The notes under the pieces were generated by a model. The model saw only the letters and a list, made by a program, of their open reading frames with translations, was not told the origin of the DNA and did no database searches. Both the position numbers and the translations under genes were made by a program. From CAYNRE01 sp964399535 (GTDB lineage: Bacteria; Planctomycetota; Planctomycetia; Pirellulales; CAYNRE01), in NCBI GenBank assembly GCA_964399535.1, contig CAYNRE010000009.1, forward strand, positions 434,001-498,000: a DNA stretch of 64,000 nt. The letters run 5' to 3'. Positions within the stretch are counted from its first letter, which is position 1. Each line of letters begins with the position of its first letter. Positions 1 to 8,802 of this stretch are shown here, piece by piece.

Positions 1-895
1 GCCCGTAAATGTTTCGTCCGTATCGCTCGCGCACCGGTTCCGGCTCGTCCGAAAGCCGAAATGCCCGCTGCGTGGCGGTGGAAGTCAATAGTTCGAAGGC
101 CCGGGTCTGAAACCCGTCCATGGCATCGATCAGCGCCTGGCCCTGGGGCTGCTTGAGCCGCTGGTCGAGCTCGGTGAACAGCGAACGGCGGTGCGCCAGG
201 CGCTCGGCCGAAACGTCGGCCACGAGACTCAACTCCGGCACCGCGAAATCGGGCGCGTTGGGATCCTGCAGCACGAAGAGCGGATCGAGCGAGGCTCCCA
301 GGTAGCCGCCGAAAAAGCCCGGCTGCGGCGGCCCCCCGGCTCCCTCTTTGGTGATGTAGGGAAGCGTTACGTGCGCCGGCACCGGCTCGGCGGGGGGGCG
401 AACCAACGACAAGACCGAGCCCGGCGAGGGGTTGTCGGTCGGCAGCGCGCCCCCACCGATTTCGCCCCGATCGTGACCGGTGAGCGAGGTATACACCGCC
501 GCGGCATGGGCGTTGTTTACGCTGTGATGCATCGAGCGAATGAGCGTGCCGCGGTGCATCTGGAGCGCCATGCGAGGCAGGTGCTCTGAAACCTCGAGCC
601 CGTCGAGCGAGCTGGCGATCGGCTGAAACTCGCCGCGAATGCCATCGGGCGCCGCGGGCTTCAAGTCCCACATGTCTAGATGACTGGGGCCGCCGTTAAG
701 AAACAGAATCACGCAAGCGTCGGCCCGCGGAGATCGCTCGGCCGAAGAACCCAGCGACTGGCCACGCAGCAGCCCGGGCAGCGACAGCCCGGCCCAGCCC
801 AGGCCGCCGATTTGCAGCCAATGGCGACGCGAAAACCGCCGCAGAGCGCTGGCCTCGCCGGCATGTCCTTCGGCCGAAGTCGTTCGCGGTACCAT
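1..895 (-). CDS. DUF1501 domain protein (3' end beyond left edge)
   Basis: Minus-strand reading frame open to the window edge, 298 codons visible. The N-terminus has a twin-arginine-like stretch (RRFSRRHWLQ) followed by a hydrophobic segment, which suggests Tat export. Next comes the DUF1501 hallmark LFLNGGPSHLDMWD near residues 65-80, with AP-superfamily-like metal-site character. Family members are about 400-480 residues, so roughly a third is missing. I chose ATG at 895 because AGAGG lies 11 bases upstream; an in-frame GTG at 907 is possible but almost touches that site. The gene begins only 29 bases after the stop of the preceding Gly/Ala-rich gene, so co-transcription is likely. In planctomycetes DUF1501 genes usually pair with DUF1549/DUF1553 cytochrome-type genes, which would lie off the left edge. 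The biochemical function of DUF1501 is not established. Confidence 0.9.
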   Translation of the reverse strand, partial: MVPRTTSAEGHAGEASALRRFSRRHWLQIGGLGWAGLSLPGLLRGQSLGSSAERSPRADACVILFLNGGPSHLDMWDLKPAAPDGIRGEFQPIASSLDGLEVSEHLPRMALQMHRGTLIRSMHHSVNNAHAAAVYTSLTGHDRGEIGGGALPTDNPSPGSVLSLVRPPAEPVPAHVTLPYITKEGAGGPPQPGFFGGYLGASLDPLFVLQDPNAPDFAVPELSLVADVSAERLAHRRSLFTELDQRLKQPQGQALIDAMDGFQTRAFELLTSTATQRAFRLSDEPEPVRERYGRNIYG

Positions 896-924
896 GGCGG
901 CAATCACCTCTCGGGCAAACTCGG

Positions 925-2271
925 CTACGGGTTGGCCTCGGTATTGTCCGGGGGTTGTTCCAATCGAATCAGCGTCAATTGGTTTGTCTGGCCATCGCCC
1001 AAATGCACCAGGATCGGCGTCTGGTCTTTGGTCAGATTCACGATGCCCGCCTCGTAGACAGGGGTCTGATCGTCGCCGATAGTCCAGGCCGCGCGCTGAC
1101 TCTGCTTGTCCACCGAACCGCTGATCGGCTCCATGTCGTTCGACTTCAGATTATGGTAGTTGCCCCGCAAAATGCCCTGCGGATTGACGGCCAACTGAAA
1201 CACATCGTCGGAACTGGTCGCATTCCCGTCGACGATGGCAAACACGCCCAGGGGAAGCCACTTCGAATCGTCGGCCGGCGGACTGCTCTGCCCAACCGCG
1301 GCTACTGCCGTAGCCTGATCGGCATACTGCTGCGGGTCGCCCGACGGATTACCGTCAACGTAAACGCTCGTGGGCTGCACCACCACGTTGCCGCCGTAAT
1401 CGTAGGGAATCGGCATCGCGGCCAGCCCTAGGCCGGCGGCCAAAGCACCGTAGCCGGGGTGCGAGTACAACGAAGCGGCGACCAGATTGGCTGGGTGCCA
1501 AGCGGCCGGATAATCGGCGAACGCGGCCGCGCCGTAGCTGGGATAGCCGCGATAGGCCGCTCCCGCGCGAAAAGCATCGCCTTGCGCCGCGAGGCTCGCA
1601 TCGGGAACGTGATAGGTTCCAGCAGGCCGGGCCGCCGCACCGTCCGCCATCGCGGCGGCGCCCGGTCGAGCCGCATACCCGCTCGCGGCCGCGGCGGCGC
1701 CGGTCGCTCCGGCGGTAGCCCCCGGACGGCGCGCGGCAGCCAGGGCACCCGCTTCGGCATTGGGATTTGCGGGGCTGCCTGCTCCGGGGCGCCGCGAGGC
1801 GGCGACAGCATCGGCACCACTGGCACCGCCCGCTCCACCCCCGGGCCGACGCGCGGCGGCTGCCGCAGCGGCATCGGCATTGGGCCCCCCGGCCCCCGCC
1901 GCGCCGCGCCCGCCGGTACCCGGTCGGCCTCCGGCACCCCCTCGTTCGGCGGCGCCGGCCGCACCGGCCGAGCCAGCACCTGGTCCGCCCGCGCCGCGTC
2001 CCCCGGCGAAAGCCCCCGGTGAGCCACCAGGAGCCCCGTGAGGCCCCATGCTCGCGCCGCGACCTCCTGGCGAGCCCATACCGCCGCCTCGACCGCCACC
2101 GCCAGGGGCCGAGAGACCACCCCCCAGTCCGCCGCCCCCTCGAGATCCACCACCCCCGCCGCGGGCCCCACCGCCACCGCCCCCGCGACCACCACGCATG
2201 GCAAAGGTCGGATGAACCAGGACCAAGATCGTCCCAACCAGCAGCCCGAGTACCAACAATCGAATTCGCAT
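925..2271 (-). CDS. Secreted Gly/Ala-rich low-complexity protein (mu-protocadherin-like annotation)
   Basis: 448 residues. A signal peptide (residues 1-24, ending PTFA) is followed by about 200 residues of glycine, alanine and arginine low complexity, including recurring AARRPG-type units. A tyrosine/alanine-rich stretch follows (around 215-290). The folded-looking C-terminal domain (about 320-440) contains WLPLGVFAIVDG, a pattern recurring in planctomycete proteins usually labelled mu-protocadherin / cell-surface protein. That label is historical and says nothing firm about function. Likely exported; a cell-surface or matrix role is inference. Start ATG at 2271 precedes a clean signal peptide. 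It is the upstream partner of the DUF1501 gene. All six frames over the repeat region are open because of composition, so overlapping frames here were ignored. Confidence 0.8.
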   Translation of the reverse strand: MRIRLLVLGLLVGTILVLVHPTFAMRGGRGGGGGGARGGGGGSRGGGGLGGGLSAPGGGGRGGGMGSPGGRGASMGPHGAPGGSPGAFAGGRGAGGPGAGSAGAAGAAERGGAGGRPGTGGRGAAGAGGPNADAAAAAAARRPGGGAGGASGADAVAASRRPGAGSPANPNAEAGALAAARRPGATAGATGAAAAASGYAARPGAAAMADGAAARPAGTYHVPDASLAAQGDAFRAGAAYRGYPSYGAAAFADYPAAWHPANLVAASLYSHPGYGALAAGLGLAAMPIPYDYGGNVVVQPTSVYVDGNPSGDPQQYADQATAVAAVGQSSPPADDSKWLPLGVFAIVDGNATSSDDVFQLAVNPQGILRGNYHNLKSNDMEPISGSVDKQSQRAAWTIGDDQTPVYEAGIVNLTKDQTPILVHLGDGQTNQLTLIRLEQPPDNTEANP

Positions 2272-2346
2272 CGAGGGGTGCCTTACCAGCAGAGGGAAAG
2301 AGTGTATTTGAAACGGCCGCGCGGCGATGGTATCGGTGTGGGCCGG

Positions 2347-3276
2347 CTACTTCCCAGCGACGCGCGTTACCTTCAGCGGCGGCAAGTCGGGCAGCCGCTC
2401 GCCATCGAGCGTGCGGTTGACCGATTGCCAGGTGCAACTGTTCTGATCAATCCGCCGAATCACACTAGTCTCGGAAAGCTGGCTTCCATCGGCCAAAGTT
2501 CCGGCAGATTCCAAGACCCAATGGTCTCCGTCGCGAGTCCAGTCCGCCTGGCCGATACCCCCGTCGGCTTCGAAGGTCCAGGTGTGGATCTGCCCGGTTG
2601 CCGGGTCGACGCCGATTACCTGGCGCCCCGCCAACGTTAGCTCTTTCTCGCCACGCGAAAAATGAACCTGGATGAAGGTGTGGTTCTCGTCCCAGGCGTA
2701 CGTGGTGTGAATCTCGACATCTTCGCCGGGCGAGGAGCGCCATTCGCCAATCAGCCAGTCGAGCTCTTCCAGCGAGTTCTCGTCGAGCGAGGTTTCGACC
2801 AGCCGCGCCAGCTTCCAGGCGCCGGCGTCGCGTACCAATAAAGCACTAAAGCGCGCTCGTTCCGCCGGTTCGGTCGGACCGCGGCGCACACTCATAATGC
2901 CCTCCTCGATCGCCGAATCGCTCGACAGTACCCGGACCTTGGCGTCTTCGATCTGGGCCGAAAGATCGACCTGGCGTGCCAGGAACTGCTGAAAGGCTTG
3001 AGTCAGCGCCTCGCGCCCCTTCAGCTCGACGCCGGTGGCGGTTTGAAACTCGCCCTGGGCGGTCCAGTGTTCCGACAGCGCTTTGGCGTCGCGCGTCTCG
3101 AAGGCCTTGACGAGCGACTGCAGGACCGCTTCGACGCCGGGCTCGGCGCCCCCCGCGGCGGGCGCCCCGGCAGCCGCGGGCTGCGCCCCGGCCGACGCCG
3201 GCCAACCCGCAACGACCAGTAGCGCCATCCCGGCGGCGACCACCGCGCTTTGAAAAACTACCTTGTTGGAGTGCAT
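2347..3276 (-). CDS. Secreted SnoaL/NTF2-like (DUF4440-type) protein
   Basis: 309 residues from ATG at 3276. The frame is open 51 codons further upstream, but only this start gives a signal peptide (hydrophobic core AAGMALLVVAGW, then ASAGAQ). Residues about 50-170 form a SnoaL/NTF2-like cone domain of the SgcJ/EcaC type: VEAVLQSLVKAFETRDAKAL, then a GREALTQAF segment. The C-terminal half (about 175-309) resembles a small beta domain found with it in planctomycetes (LDWLIGEW, then WTFEADGGIG). No catalytic residues can be assigned. It is exported to the periplasm or surface by inference. The gene ends 75 bases before the start of the Gly/Ala-rich gene and points the same way. Confidence 0.75.
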   Translation of the reverse strand: MHSNKVVFQSAVVAAGMALLVVAGWPASAGAQPAAAGAPAAGGAEPGVEAVLQSLVKAFETRDAKALSEHWTAQGEFQTATGVELKGREALTQAFQQFLARQVDLSAQIEDAKVRVLSSDSAIEEGIMSVRRGPTEPAERARFSALLVRDAGAWKLARLVETSLDENSLEELDWLIGEWRSSPGEDVEIHTTYAWDENHTFIQVHFSRGEKELTLAGRQVIGVDPATGQIHTWTFEADGGIGQADWTRDGDHWVLESAGTLADGSQLSETSVIRRIDQNSCTWQSVNRTLDGERLPDLPPLKVTRVAGK

Positions 3277-3709
3277 GCCTACTTTTCCAATTCGAATTCG
3301 ACTTTTCTGGAAGGAATCGTCCGTGGTGTGTGTTCTCAGGAGTGGGGCGGCCCGTCGGGTCTCGTGCGACCCCGGCAACCGCCCCGAAATGCGCCGCCTT
3401 ATTGTCGAGACGGGCCGGCAAGAAAACAAGGAGAAACAAGCCGCGGCGGGCGATTCCGCAGGGGTTGGCCGCGTTTGCTCGGAGGCGCCCCTGAGACGAG
3501 TCTCGAGGGCGCGGCACGATCGCGGCGCACCTCGGGGCCTGGCTCGCGCACTCGGGGGGCGTGGCGGACTGGCCCCGCTCGGGTCGGCCCCGGGCCCGCA
3601 CTTCGCATCCGCCCAGCGATCGGGTCAACTACACGGCTCGTCCAGGTTTCCCGATCGGCCGCCCAGTTCGGCGGCCCCTCGCGCCGCCCCCAGAGGGAGT
3701 ACTGCCGTT

Positions 3710-4201
3710 ATGACCCGTCCGCAACTTTTTTCGTGCCTGCTGCTGGTGATTGCCGGGTGCACGCTGGGCTCGCTGTGGGCTTGGGCGCAGCCCCCCGTCG
3801 AAGCGCTGCCGGCCTCGCTCGAGGTGCTCTCGACCCGGACACGCGATTTTCTGCAGGATGTTTCGCTCGGCAAGGTGAGCGACGCCTACGGTCGCTTGCT
3901 CGAGGGAAGCTCGCTCGCCGGCGAAACCCAAAGCTTGGCCGAGCTGGTTCAAAAGACCGGCGAACTGGAGCCGCGTTATGGCCGGTGCTGGAGTTTCGAG
4001 CGTCTTTCGGCGCGCCCCCTGGGGAGCGACGTGGTCGTGCTCAATTTCCTTTACAAGTGCCAGAGATTGCCCTTGGTGTGGCGCGTGGTCTGGTATCGCA
4101 CTCCCGGCGGCAACGGAAATTCAACGGTCTCCGAGAACTGGCAGGTGATCTCGATCCGCTTCGACACCGATTGGGATCGCGCGATCGAATCGCCGCGTTG
4201 A
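3710..4201 (+). CDS. Small secreted protein of unknown function
   Basis: 163 residues. ATG at 3710 is preceded by AGAGGGAG at a good distance and starts a typical signal peptide (LFSCLLLVIAGCTLGSL). The cysteine in IAGC could mark a lipoprotein, but the following residues TLGSLWAWAQ fit cleavage after WAWA equally well. The mature part is mixed alpha/beta with FLYKCQRLPLVWRVVWY. It resembles the short DUF3887/NTF2-like secreted proteins seen near other NTF2-like genes, but I cannot assign a family. It is divergent from the SnoaL-like gene, with a 430-base spacer in which I recognise no other gene. Confidence 0.65.
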   Translation: MTRPQLFSCLLLVIAGCTLGSLWAWAQPPVEALPASLEVLSTRTRDFLQDVSLGKVSDAYGRLLEGSSLAGETQSLAELVQKTGELEPRYGRCWSFERLSARPLGSDVVVLNFLYKCQRLPLVWRVVWYRTPGGNGNSTVSENWQVISIRFDTDWDRAIESPR

Positions 4202-4212
4202 CCCGTTTCTAC

Positions 4213-4240
4213 TTGTGTTCGCTCGGCAGGGTAGTATCCT
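4213..4240 (+). promoter_or_regulatory. Possible promoter of the symporter operon
   Basis: TTGTGT (4213-4218) and TATCCT (4235-4240) are separated by 16 bases, about 70 bases before the DUF997-like gene. The match to the sigma-70 consensus is moderate only. Confidence 0.3.
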
Positions 4241-4309
4241 CGCGGGAAGCGTCGAGCCCCCCGCAAGGCGGTCGGTTCGAGATTCCCCTGGCCGCGTGAG
4301 CTTACGCCG

Positions 4310-4618
4310 ATGCCCGCCCCCACCGATCCGCTTTTGGCCAGCGCCCGACGCGAGGCACTGTTCACGGCCCTGGTTACGCTGGGCGCCCTGGCCTATTCGG
4401 TGGGGTACTGCACGTGGTTCGCCTATCCCGATTCGGCCGCGCCCGTTCCCACGTCTTGGGGCGTGCCCAACTGGTTTTGGTGGGGAATCGTCGCCCCTTG
4501 GATCGTCTGTCTGGTCGTGACCGTGGGCTTCGCTCTCTGGGGCATGCGCGACGAGCCGCTGGAAACCGGTGAAGCCGTCGACGATCACGATGCCGCCCTG
4601 TGGGAGCAGTCTCCATGA
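4310..4618 (+). CDS. Small two-helix membrane protein, DUF997/YhdT-like symporter partner
   Basis: 102 residues with two hydrophobic helices (about residues 16-36 and 55-78) and an acidic C-terminus (LETGEAVDDHD). The N-terminal helix pattern and WGVPNWFWWGIVAPW between the helices fit the DUF997/YhdT family. In many bacteria that family sits directly before PanF-like sodium/solute symporters. Here its TGA overlaps the ATG of the symporter (ATGA at 4615-4618), so the two are translationally coupled. That supports a role as accessory subunit of the transporter, although the biochemical role of DUF997 is not established. Confidence 0.75.
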   Translation: MPAPTDPLLASARREALFTALVTLGALAYSVGYCTWFAYPDSAAPVPTSWGVPNWFWWGIVAPWIVCLVVTVGFALWGMRDEPLETGEAVDDHDAALWEQSP

Positions 4619-6255
4619 CCGATGCTCCCCGCGCCGTCGGCTCGGGCACCCTGTTGGCGCTAGCCCTGGTGATCGGCGTCTCGATTTACCTGGGAACCCG
4701 GGCCCAGCGCGCCGTTGCCCGTGGCAAGTTTCTGCAGGGCTATTTCCTGGGCAACCGCGGACTGGGTGCCTGGGCGCTGGCTCTGACCGCCACCGTGCAA
4801 AGCGGCGGCACCTTCATGGGCTATCCCTCGCTGGTTTACAGCTACGGCTGGATCGTGGCCCTGTGGATCGCCAGCTACATGGTCGTGCCCATCACTGGCT
4901 TCGGCCTGATGGGCAAGCGCCTGGCCCAGCTTTCCCGTCGCACCGAAGCCATTACGATGCCCGACTTGTTCCGGGCCCGGTTCGACAGCCCCCGGGTGGG
5001 GCTGGTTACCTCGCTGCTGCTGCTGCTTTTTCTGACCTTCATGATGGTGGCCCAGTTCAAAGCGGGCGCGCTGGTGATGAAGCTCGCCTGGCCGGGCAGC
5101 ACGGCCCTTTCGCTGGCCGAAGACACGAGCAGCCCGCTGGATGGCGGCTATTACCTGGGCCTGATCGTGTTCTCGGTCACCGTAGTCGGCTACACCATGA
5201 TCGGGGGCTTTCTGGCCTCGGTCTGGACCGATTTGTTTCAGAGCGTGCTGATGTTTTTCGGCGTGCTCATTCTGTTGGCGCTAGTCCTTCCCGCGGTGGG
5301 CGGAATTGAAGCAGGCAACCGGGCGGCCGTCGCCCATACGGGGCCCAGCTACCTGGCCGGGCCCGGCTACTCGCCCGACGGCCGCGCGTTTCTGACTCAG
5401 GGGTTGGCCTTCTCGTATTTCTTCGTCTGGATCATGGGGGGCATCGGTTCGCCGGCCGGCGTGGTCCGCCTGATGGCCTGCAAGAGCGTCCCCACGGTTC
5501 GCCGCTCGATGTTGCTGTTGGCCGTCTACAATTCCTGCATCTACCTGCCGCTGGTGGTGATCTGCGTCTGTGGCCGGGCGCTGGTGCCCGCCCTGCCCGC
5601 CGGAAAATCGGACGAGATCATTCCCCGCCTGGCGATGCTCACCACGGCCGATCTGCCCGGAGGCTCGCTTCTGGCCGGTTTGATCCTGGCCGCGCCGTTC
5701 GGGGCCGTGATGTCGACGGTGAGCACGTTTCTAGTGGTGATCGCCTCGGGCCTGGTGCGCGACGTGTATCAGCGTTGGTTCCATCCCGAGGCCACCTGGG
5801 TCGAGCTGCGCCGGCTAACGCACCTGGTGATGATCGGCGTGGGGTTAATTGCCGTGCTGGCCAACCTGCGGCCGGTGCAGTTTCTGCAAGCGCTGGTGGT
5901 GTTTTGCAGTTCAGGCCAGGCCGCGGCTTTCGCCGTGCCGGCGCTCATGGTCTGTTATTGGCGCCGCGCCACGGCTCCCGGAACCATCGCGGCGATGCTC
6001 GGCGGGGCGGGCACGATCTTAGCGTTGTACATTGTCGGCTGGATTCTCACGGCCGGCGGTTACGACCCCAGGATCGGTCCGGAAACAAAGTTTCGCCCCT
6101 ACTACCTGGCCGGCATGGAACCCGTGGTCTGGGGTGTATTGATGTCGCTGGTGGCGGGGGTCACCGTGAGCCTGGCTACCCGGCCGCCGAGCGAAGCGGT
6201 TTTGGACCGGATGTTCGGTTCGGCCGAACCGGCTGCCGAACGCGCGCCGGCCTAG
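4615..6255 (+). CDS. Sodium:solute symporter (SSS family)
   Basis: 546 residues from ATG at 4615, which overlaps the stop of the preceding small membrane gene. An upstream in-frame start at 4600 would only add five residues. The sequence is a run of about 13 hydrophobic helices. SSS features are visible: YFLGNRGLGAWALALTATVQSGGTFMGYPSLVY near residues 43-75 (sodium-site helix 1 region) and the central SYFFVWIMGGIGSPAGVVRLMAC segment. It imports a small solute with Na+ across the inner membrane. Closest in feel to the PanF/pantothenate-like branch because of the DUF997 partner, but the substrate cannot be read from sequence. panB (pantothenate synthesis) is 46 kb away and gives no direct support. 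Confidence 0.88.
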   Translation: MTDAPRAVGSGTLLALALVIGVSIYLGTRAQRAVARGKFLQGYFLGNRGLGAWALALTATVQSGGTFMGYPSLVYSYGWIVALWIASYMVVPITGFGLMGKRLAQLSRRTEAITMPDLFRARFDSPRVGLVTSLLLLLFLTFMMVAQFKAGALVMKLAWPGSTALSLAEDTSSPLDGGYYLGLIVFSVTVVGYTMIGGFLASVWTDLFQSVLMFFGVLILLALVLPAVGGIEAGNRAAVAHTGPSYLAGPGYSPDGRAFLTQGLAFSYFFVWIMGGIGSPAGVVRLMACKSVPTVRRSMLLLAVYNSCIYLPLVVICVCGRALVPALPAGKSDEIIPRLAMLTTADLPGGSLLAGLILAAPFGAVMSTVSTFLVVIASGLVRDVYQRWFHPEATWVELRRLTHLVMIGVGLIAVLANLRPVQFLQALVVFCSSGQAAAFAVPALMVCYWRRATAPGTIAAMLGGAGTILALYIVGWILTAGGYDPRIGPETKFRPYYLAGMEPVVWGVLMSLVAGVTVSLATRPPSEAVLDRMFGSAEPAAERAPA

Positions 6256-6359
6256 GCCCCTTGAGGGCCGAACGCCGGCCTCCGCGGCGCCGACCGAAAC
6301 ACGCACCAGCGGCCCGATTGCACATCCCGTCTTAGCTGGCTCGATTGAGGAGGCCCGAC

Positions 6360-7934
6360 GTGCCGCAACCCCCGTTAACCGCCCCCTCATCGGCCGTACC
6401 CGTTCCGCGCGGAGCCTGGTTGGCGCTGTTGGCCGCCCTGCTCGGCTGGTTGTTCGACGGGCTGGAGATGGGGTTGTTTCCCTTGGTTGCTCGCCCGGCC
6501 CTGGCCGACCTGCTCCAGTTGACCGATGAGAAACAGATCGCCGCCTGGTTCGGGGTGATAACAGCGGGCTTCCTGGTGGGGGCGGCAACCGGCGGCGTAC
6601 TCTTTGGCTGGCTGGGGGACCGCCTGGGCCGCGTCCGGGCCATGGCGCTGAGCATTCTCACCTATGCCCTGTTCACGGGCTGCTGTGGTTTGGCGCAATC
6701 GGCCAGCCAGGTGGCCGGGTTCCGGTTTCTGGCCTCGCTCGGCATGGGGGGCGAGTGGTCGCTGGGCGTGGCCCTGGTCATGGAGCTGTGGCCGAACCGC
6801 TCGCGGGCCTGGCTGGCCGGCCTGATCGGCGCCGCCGCCAATGTGGGCTACCTGTTGATCGCCGTGATTGGGCTAGGGTTGGGCCAGAACATCGAAGCCC
6901 TTCGCACCTGGGCCCTGGGAACTTCGTTTCCCCAGAACTGGACCGAAGCCCTGCTGGCCCACTCGGGCTGGCGGTTCTTGATGCTCGTCGGAGCGACGCC
7001 GGCCCTGCTGACTTTTCTGGTTCGGCTGTTCGTTCCCGAATCGGCCCGCTGGCGGCGCGAGCAAGGCCACGGCGCCACCAGTCACTGGGCCAGCAGCGAT
7101 TTAATCGCGGTGCTCATCGGGCTGGCCGGGCCGGCCCTGATTATTTATCTCTGGGCGACGGGCAGCACGGGTTCGGTCACCCATTCCTTGCCCCTGCGCG
7201 TGGTGGGAACCATCGTGGGCCTGGCGATTGCCGCGGCAGGTTACGTTTACCCCGTGGTTCAGTTTCTGCGTCGCGCAGCGGCACAAGCACCCGAACCGGC
7301 AACACTTGGCGCCGGCCAGCCGTTGGCCGTGGGGCCAATCTTGCGCCGAATGGTGCTGGGGGCCCTGTTGGGTGGCGTGGCCTTGCTGGGAACCTGGGGA
7401 TCCATTCAGTGGGCCCCCTCCTGGGCCGATCAACTCGCCGAACAACAGACCGGAGCCAAGGTGCCCGAAGCCAAGGCCTACACCCAAATCGCCTCGAGCT
7501 TGGGGGCCGTGGCCGGCACCATTCTCGGAGCGCTGGTGGGCGGCTGGCTGGGGCGCCGGCTGACCTATTTCGGTCTCTGCCTGGCCTCGCTCGGCTCGGC
7601 CCTGTTGCTCTTTCAAGCGAACGATACCTATGGCACCCCGCTGTTTTGGGGCTCGGTGTTTCTGGCCGGCTTTTTCACAGCCGCTTTTTACGGCTGGCTG
7701 CCGCTGTACCTGCCCGAATTGTTCCCCACCCGGGTCCGGGCAACCGGGCAGGGGTTCAGCTTCAATTTCGGTCGCATTCTGGCCGCCGTGGGAGCGCTGC
7801 AAACGGGCAACCTGGTCGCCGTCTTTGGCGGTAGCTACCCCAAGGCCTGCGCCGTGACCAGCTTGATTTACCTGGTGGGAATGGTGCTAATTTGGCTGGC
7901 TCCCGAAACCCACGGACAGCCGCTGCCCGAATAA
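6360..7934 (+). CDS. MFS transporter
   Basis: 524 residues from GTG at 6360, which sits seven bases after a strong GAGGAGG. The longer frame from TTG 6345 would place the ribosome site inside the gene. Twelve hydrophobic helices are apparent. Motif A is present in the first cytoplasmic loop (GWLGDRLGRVRA, about residues 80-91). Its C-terminal-half relative LPELFPTRVRATGQG is typical of sugar/acid MFS branches (SP, MHS and AAHS types). An unusually long central region (about residues 230-330) contains two extra hydrophobic stretches. The substrate is unknown. It follows the symporter by 104 bases on the same strand. Confidence 0.85.
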   Translation: MPQPPLTAPSSAVPVPRGAWLALLAALLGWLFDGLEMGLFPLVARPALADLLQLTDEKQIAAWFGVITAGFLVGAATGGVLFGWLGDRLGRVRAMALSILTYALFTGCCGLAQSASQVAGFRFLASLGMGGEWSLGVALVMELWPNRSRAWLAGLIGAAANVGYLLIAVIGLGLGQNIEALRTWALGTSFPQNWTEALLAHSGWRFLMLVGATPALLTFLVRLFVPESARWRREQGHGATSHWASSDLIAVLIGLAGPALIIYLWATGSTGSVTHSLPLRVVGTIVGLAIAAAGYVYPVVQFLRRAAAQAPEPATLGAGQPLAVGPILRRMVLGALLGGVALLGTWGSIQWAPSWADQLAEQQTGAKVPEAKAYTQIASSLGAVAGTILGALVGGWLGRRLTYFGLCLASLGSALLLFQANDTYGTPLFWGSVFLAGFFTAAFYGWLPLYLPELFPTRVRATGQGFSFNFGRILAAVGALQTGNLVAVFGGSYPKACAVTSLIYLVGMVLIWLAPETHGQPLPE

Positions 7935-8013
7935 GCCACGAGCCAGCGGCCTTGGATTTCGGAGCGGGTAGTCAGGTCTGTTGCAACCGCACCCGGGCAG
8001 GGAGCAGTCGGCC

Positions 8014-8760
8014 ATGCGAATCTTGCCGGTCTTCGACTTGCTCGGCGGGCAGGTCGTGCGCGGCATCGCGGGGCAGCGGTCGCAATACCGGCCGGTCGCG
8101 AGTCGGCTGGTGACCGATTCTTCGCCCGGCACGGTTGCCGGGGCCGTTGGCCGGCAATTCGGCTTCGATCAGGCGTACGTTGCCGATTTGGACGCCATCG
8201 CTGGCGCACCGCCCCATTTCGCGGCTTACGAAGCGATCGTTCGCCAGGGGTTCACCCTTTGGATCGACGCCGGCTGCGGCACCCTCGAGCGGGCCCAGGC
8301 GATCCAGGTTTGGAACGCCCAGCGAGCGGCGATCTCGGCCCTGATCGTGGGACTGGAAAGCCTCGAGCGGGCCGACGAACTTCCCCGGCTGTTGGACCGG
8401 GTCGGCCCCCAGCGGCTCGTGTTCAGCTTGGATCAGAACGGTGGTCGGCCACTTTGCCGCGCCAGGGGCTGGGAGGAGTTCTCCCCCCAACAAATCGCCG
8501 AACAGGCCTTGGCCTGCGGGGTGCGGCGGTTCATCGCGCTCGATCTATCGGCGGTGGGCACGGGCCAGGGGCTGATCACCTTGGCTCTTTGCCGCTGGCT
8601 GCGCCAACGGGCACCGGCCGCCGAAATCACCACGGGGGGCGGCGTGCGGGGGCCCGCCGATCTGCAAGTACTGGCCGAGATCGGCTGCGACTGGGCACTG
8701 GTGGCTTCGGCCTTGCACGATGGCCGAATTACGCCCGAGGATGCGGCCCGCTGGGGGTGA
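8014..8760 (+). CDS. HisA/HisF-related TIM-barrel protein
   Basis: 248 residues from ATG 8014, preceded by AGGGAG; the frame extends upstream to TTG 7981 without better support. The N-terminus RILPVFDLLGGQVVRG carries the HisA/HisF beta-1 aspartate (D8). A second aspartate, D140 in FSLDQNGGR, matches the other catalytic acid. Phosphate-binding loops are visible as TTGGGVRG and ASALHDG. It differs clearly from housekeeping HisA: VFDLLGGQVVRG where HisA has AIDLKDGKCVRL, and a WIDAGCGT segment. It therefore belongs with the hisA/hisF-related family known from methanogens and methylotrophs with methanopterin-type cofactors. Planctomycetes often carry methanopterin-linked C1 genes, so a role there is plausible but inferred; no other his or C1 genes are nearby. 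Confidence 0.75.
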   Translation: MRILPVFDLLGGQVVRGIAGQRSQYRPVASRLVTDSSPGTVAGAVGRQFGFDQAYVADLDAIAGAPPHFAAYEAIVRQGFTLWIDAGCGTLERAQAIQVWNAQRAAISALIVGLESLERADELPRLLDRVGPQRLVFSLDQNGGRPLCRARGWEEFSPQQIAEQALACGVRRFIALDLSAVGTGQGLITLALCRWLRQRAPAAEITTGGGVRGPADLQVLAEIGCDWALVASALHDGRITPEDAARWG

Positions 8761-8802
8761 TCGCTTCTTCCGCGCGGTCGAGCGGTGCCGGTTTCGTTCC
8801 AG

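Noticed and set aside
1355..2437. Several Arg-rich frames over the Gly/Ala-rich gene
   Set aside because: Low-complexity GC-rich DNA leaves all frames open. Only the frame with a signal peptide and a folded C-terminal domain is credible.
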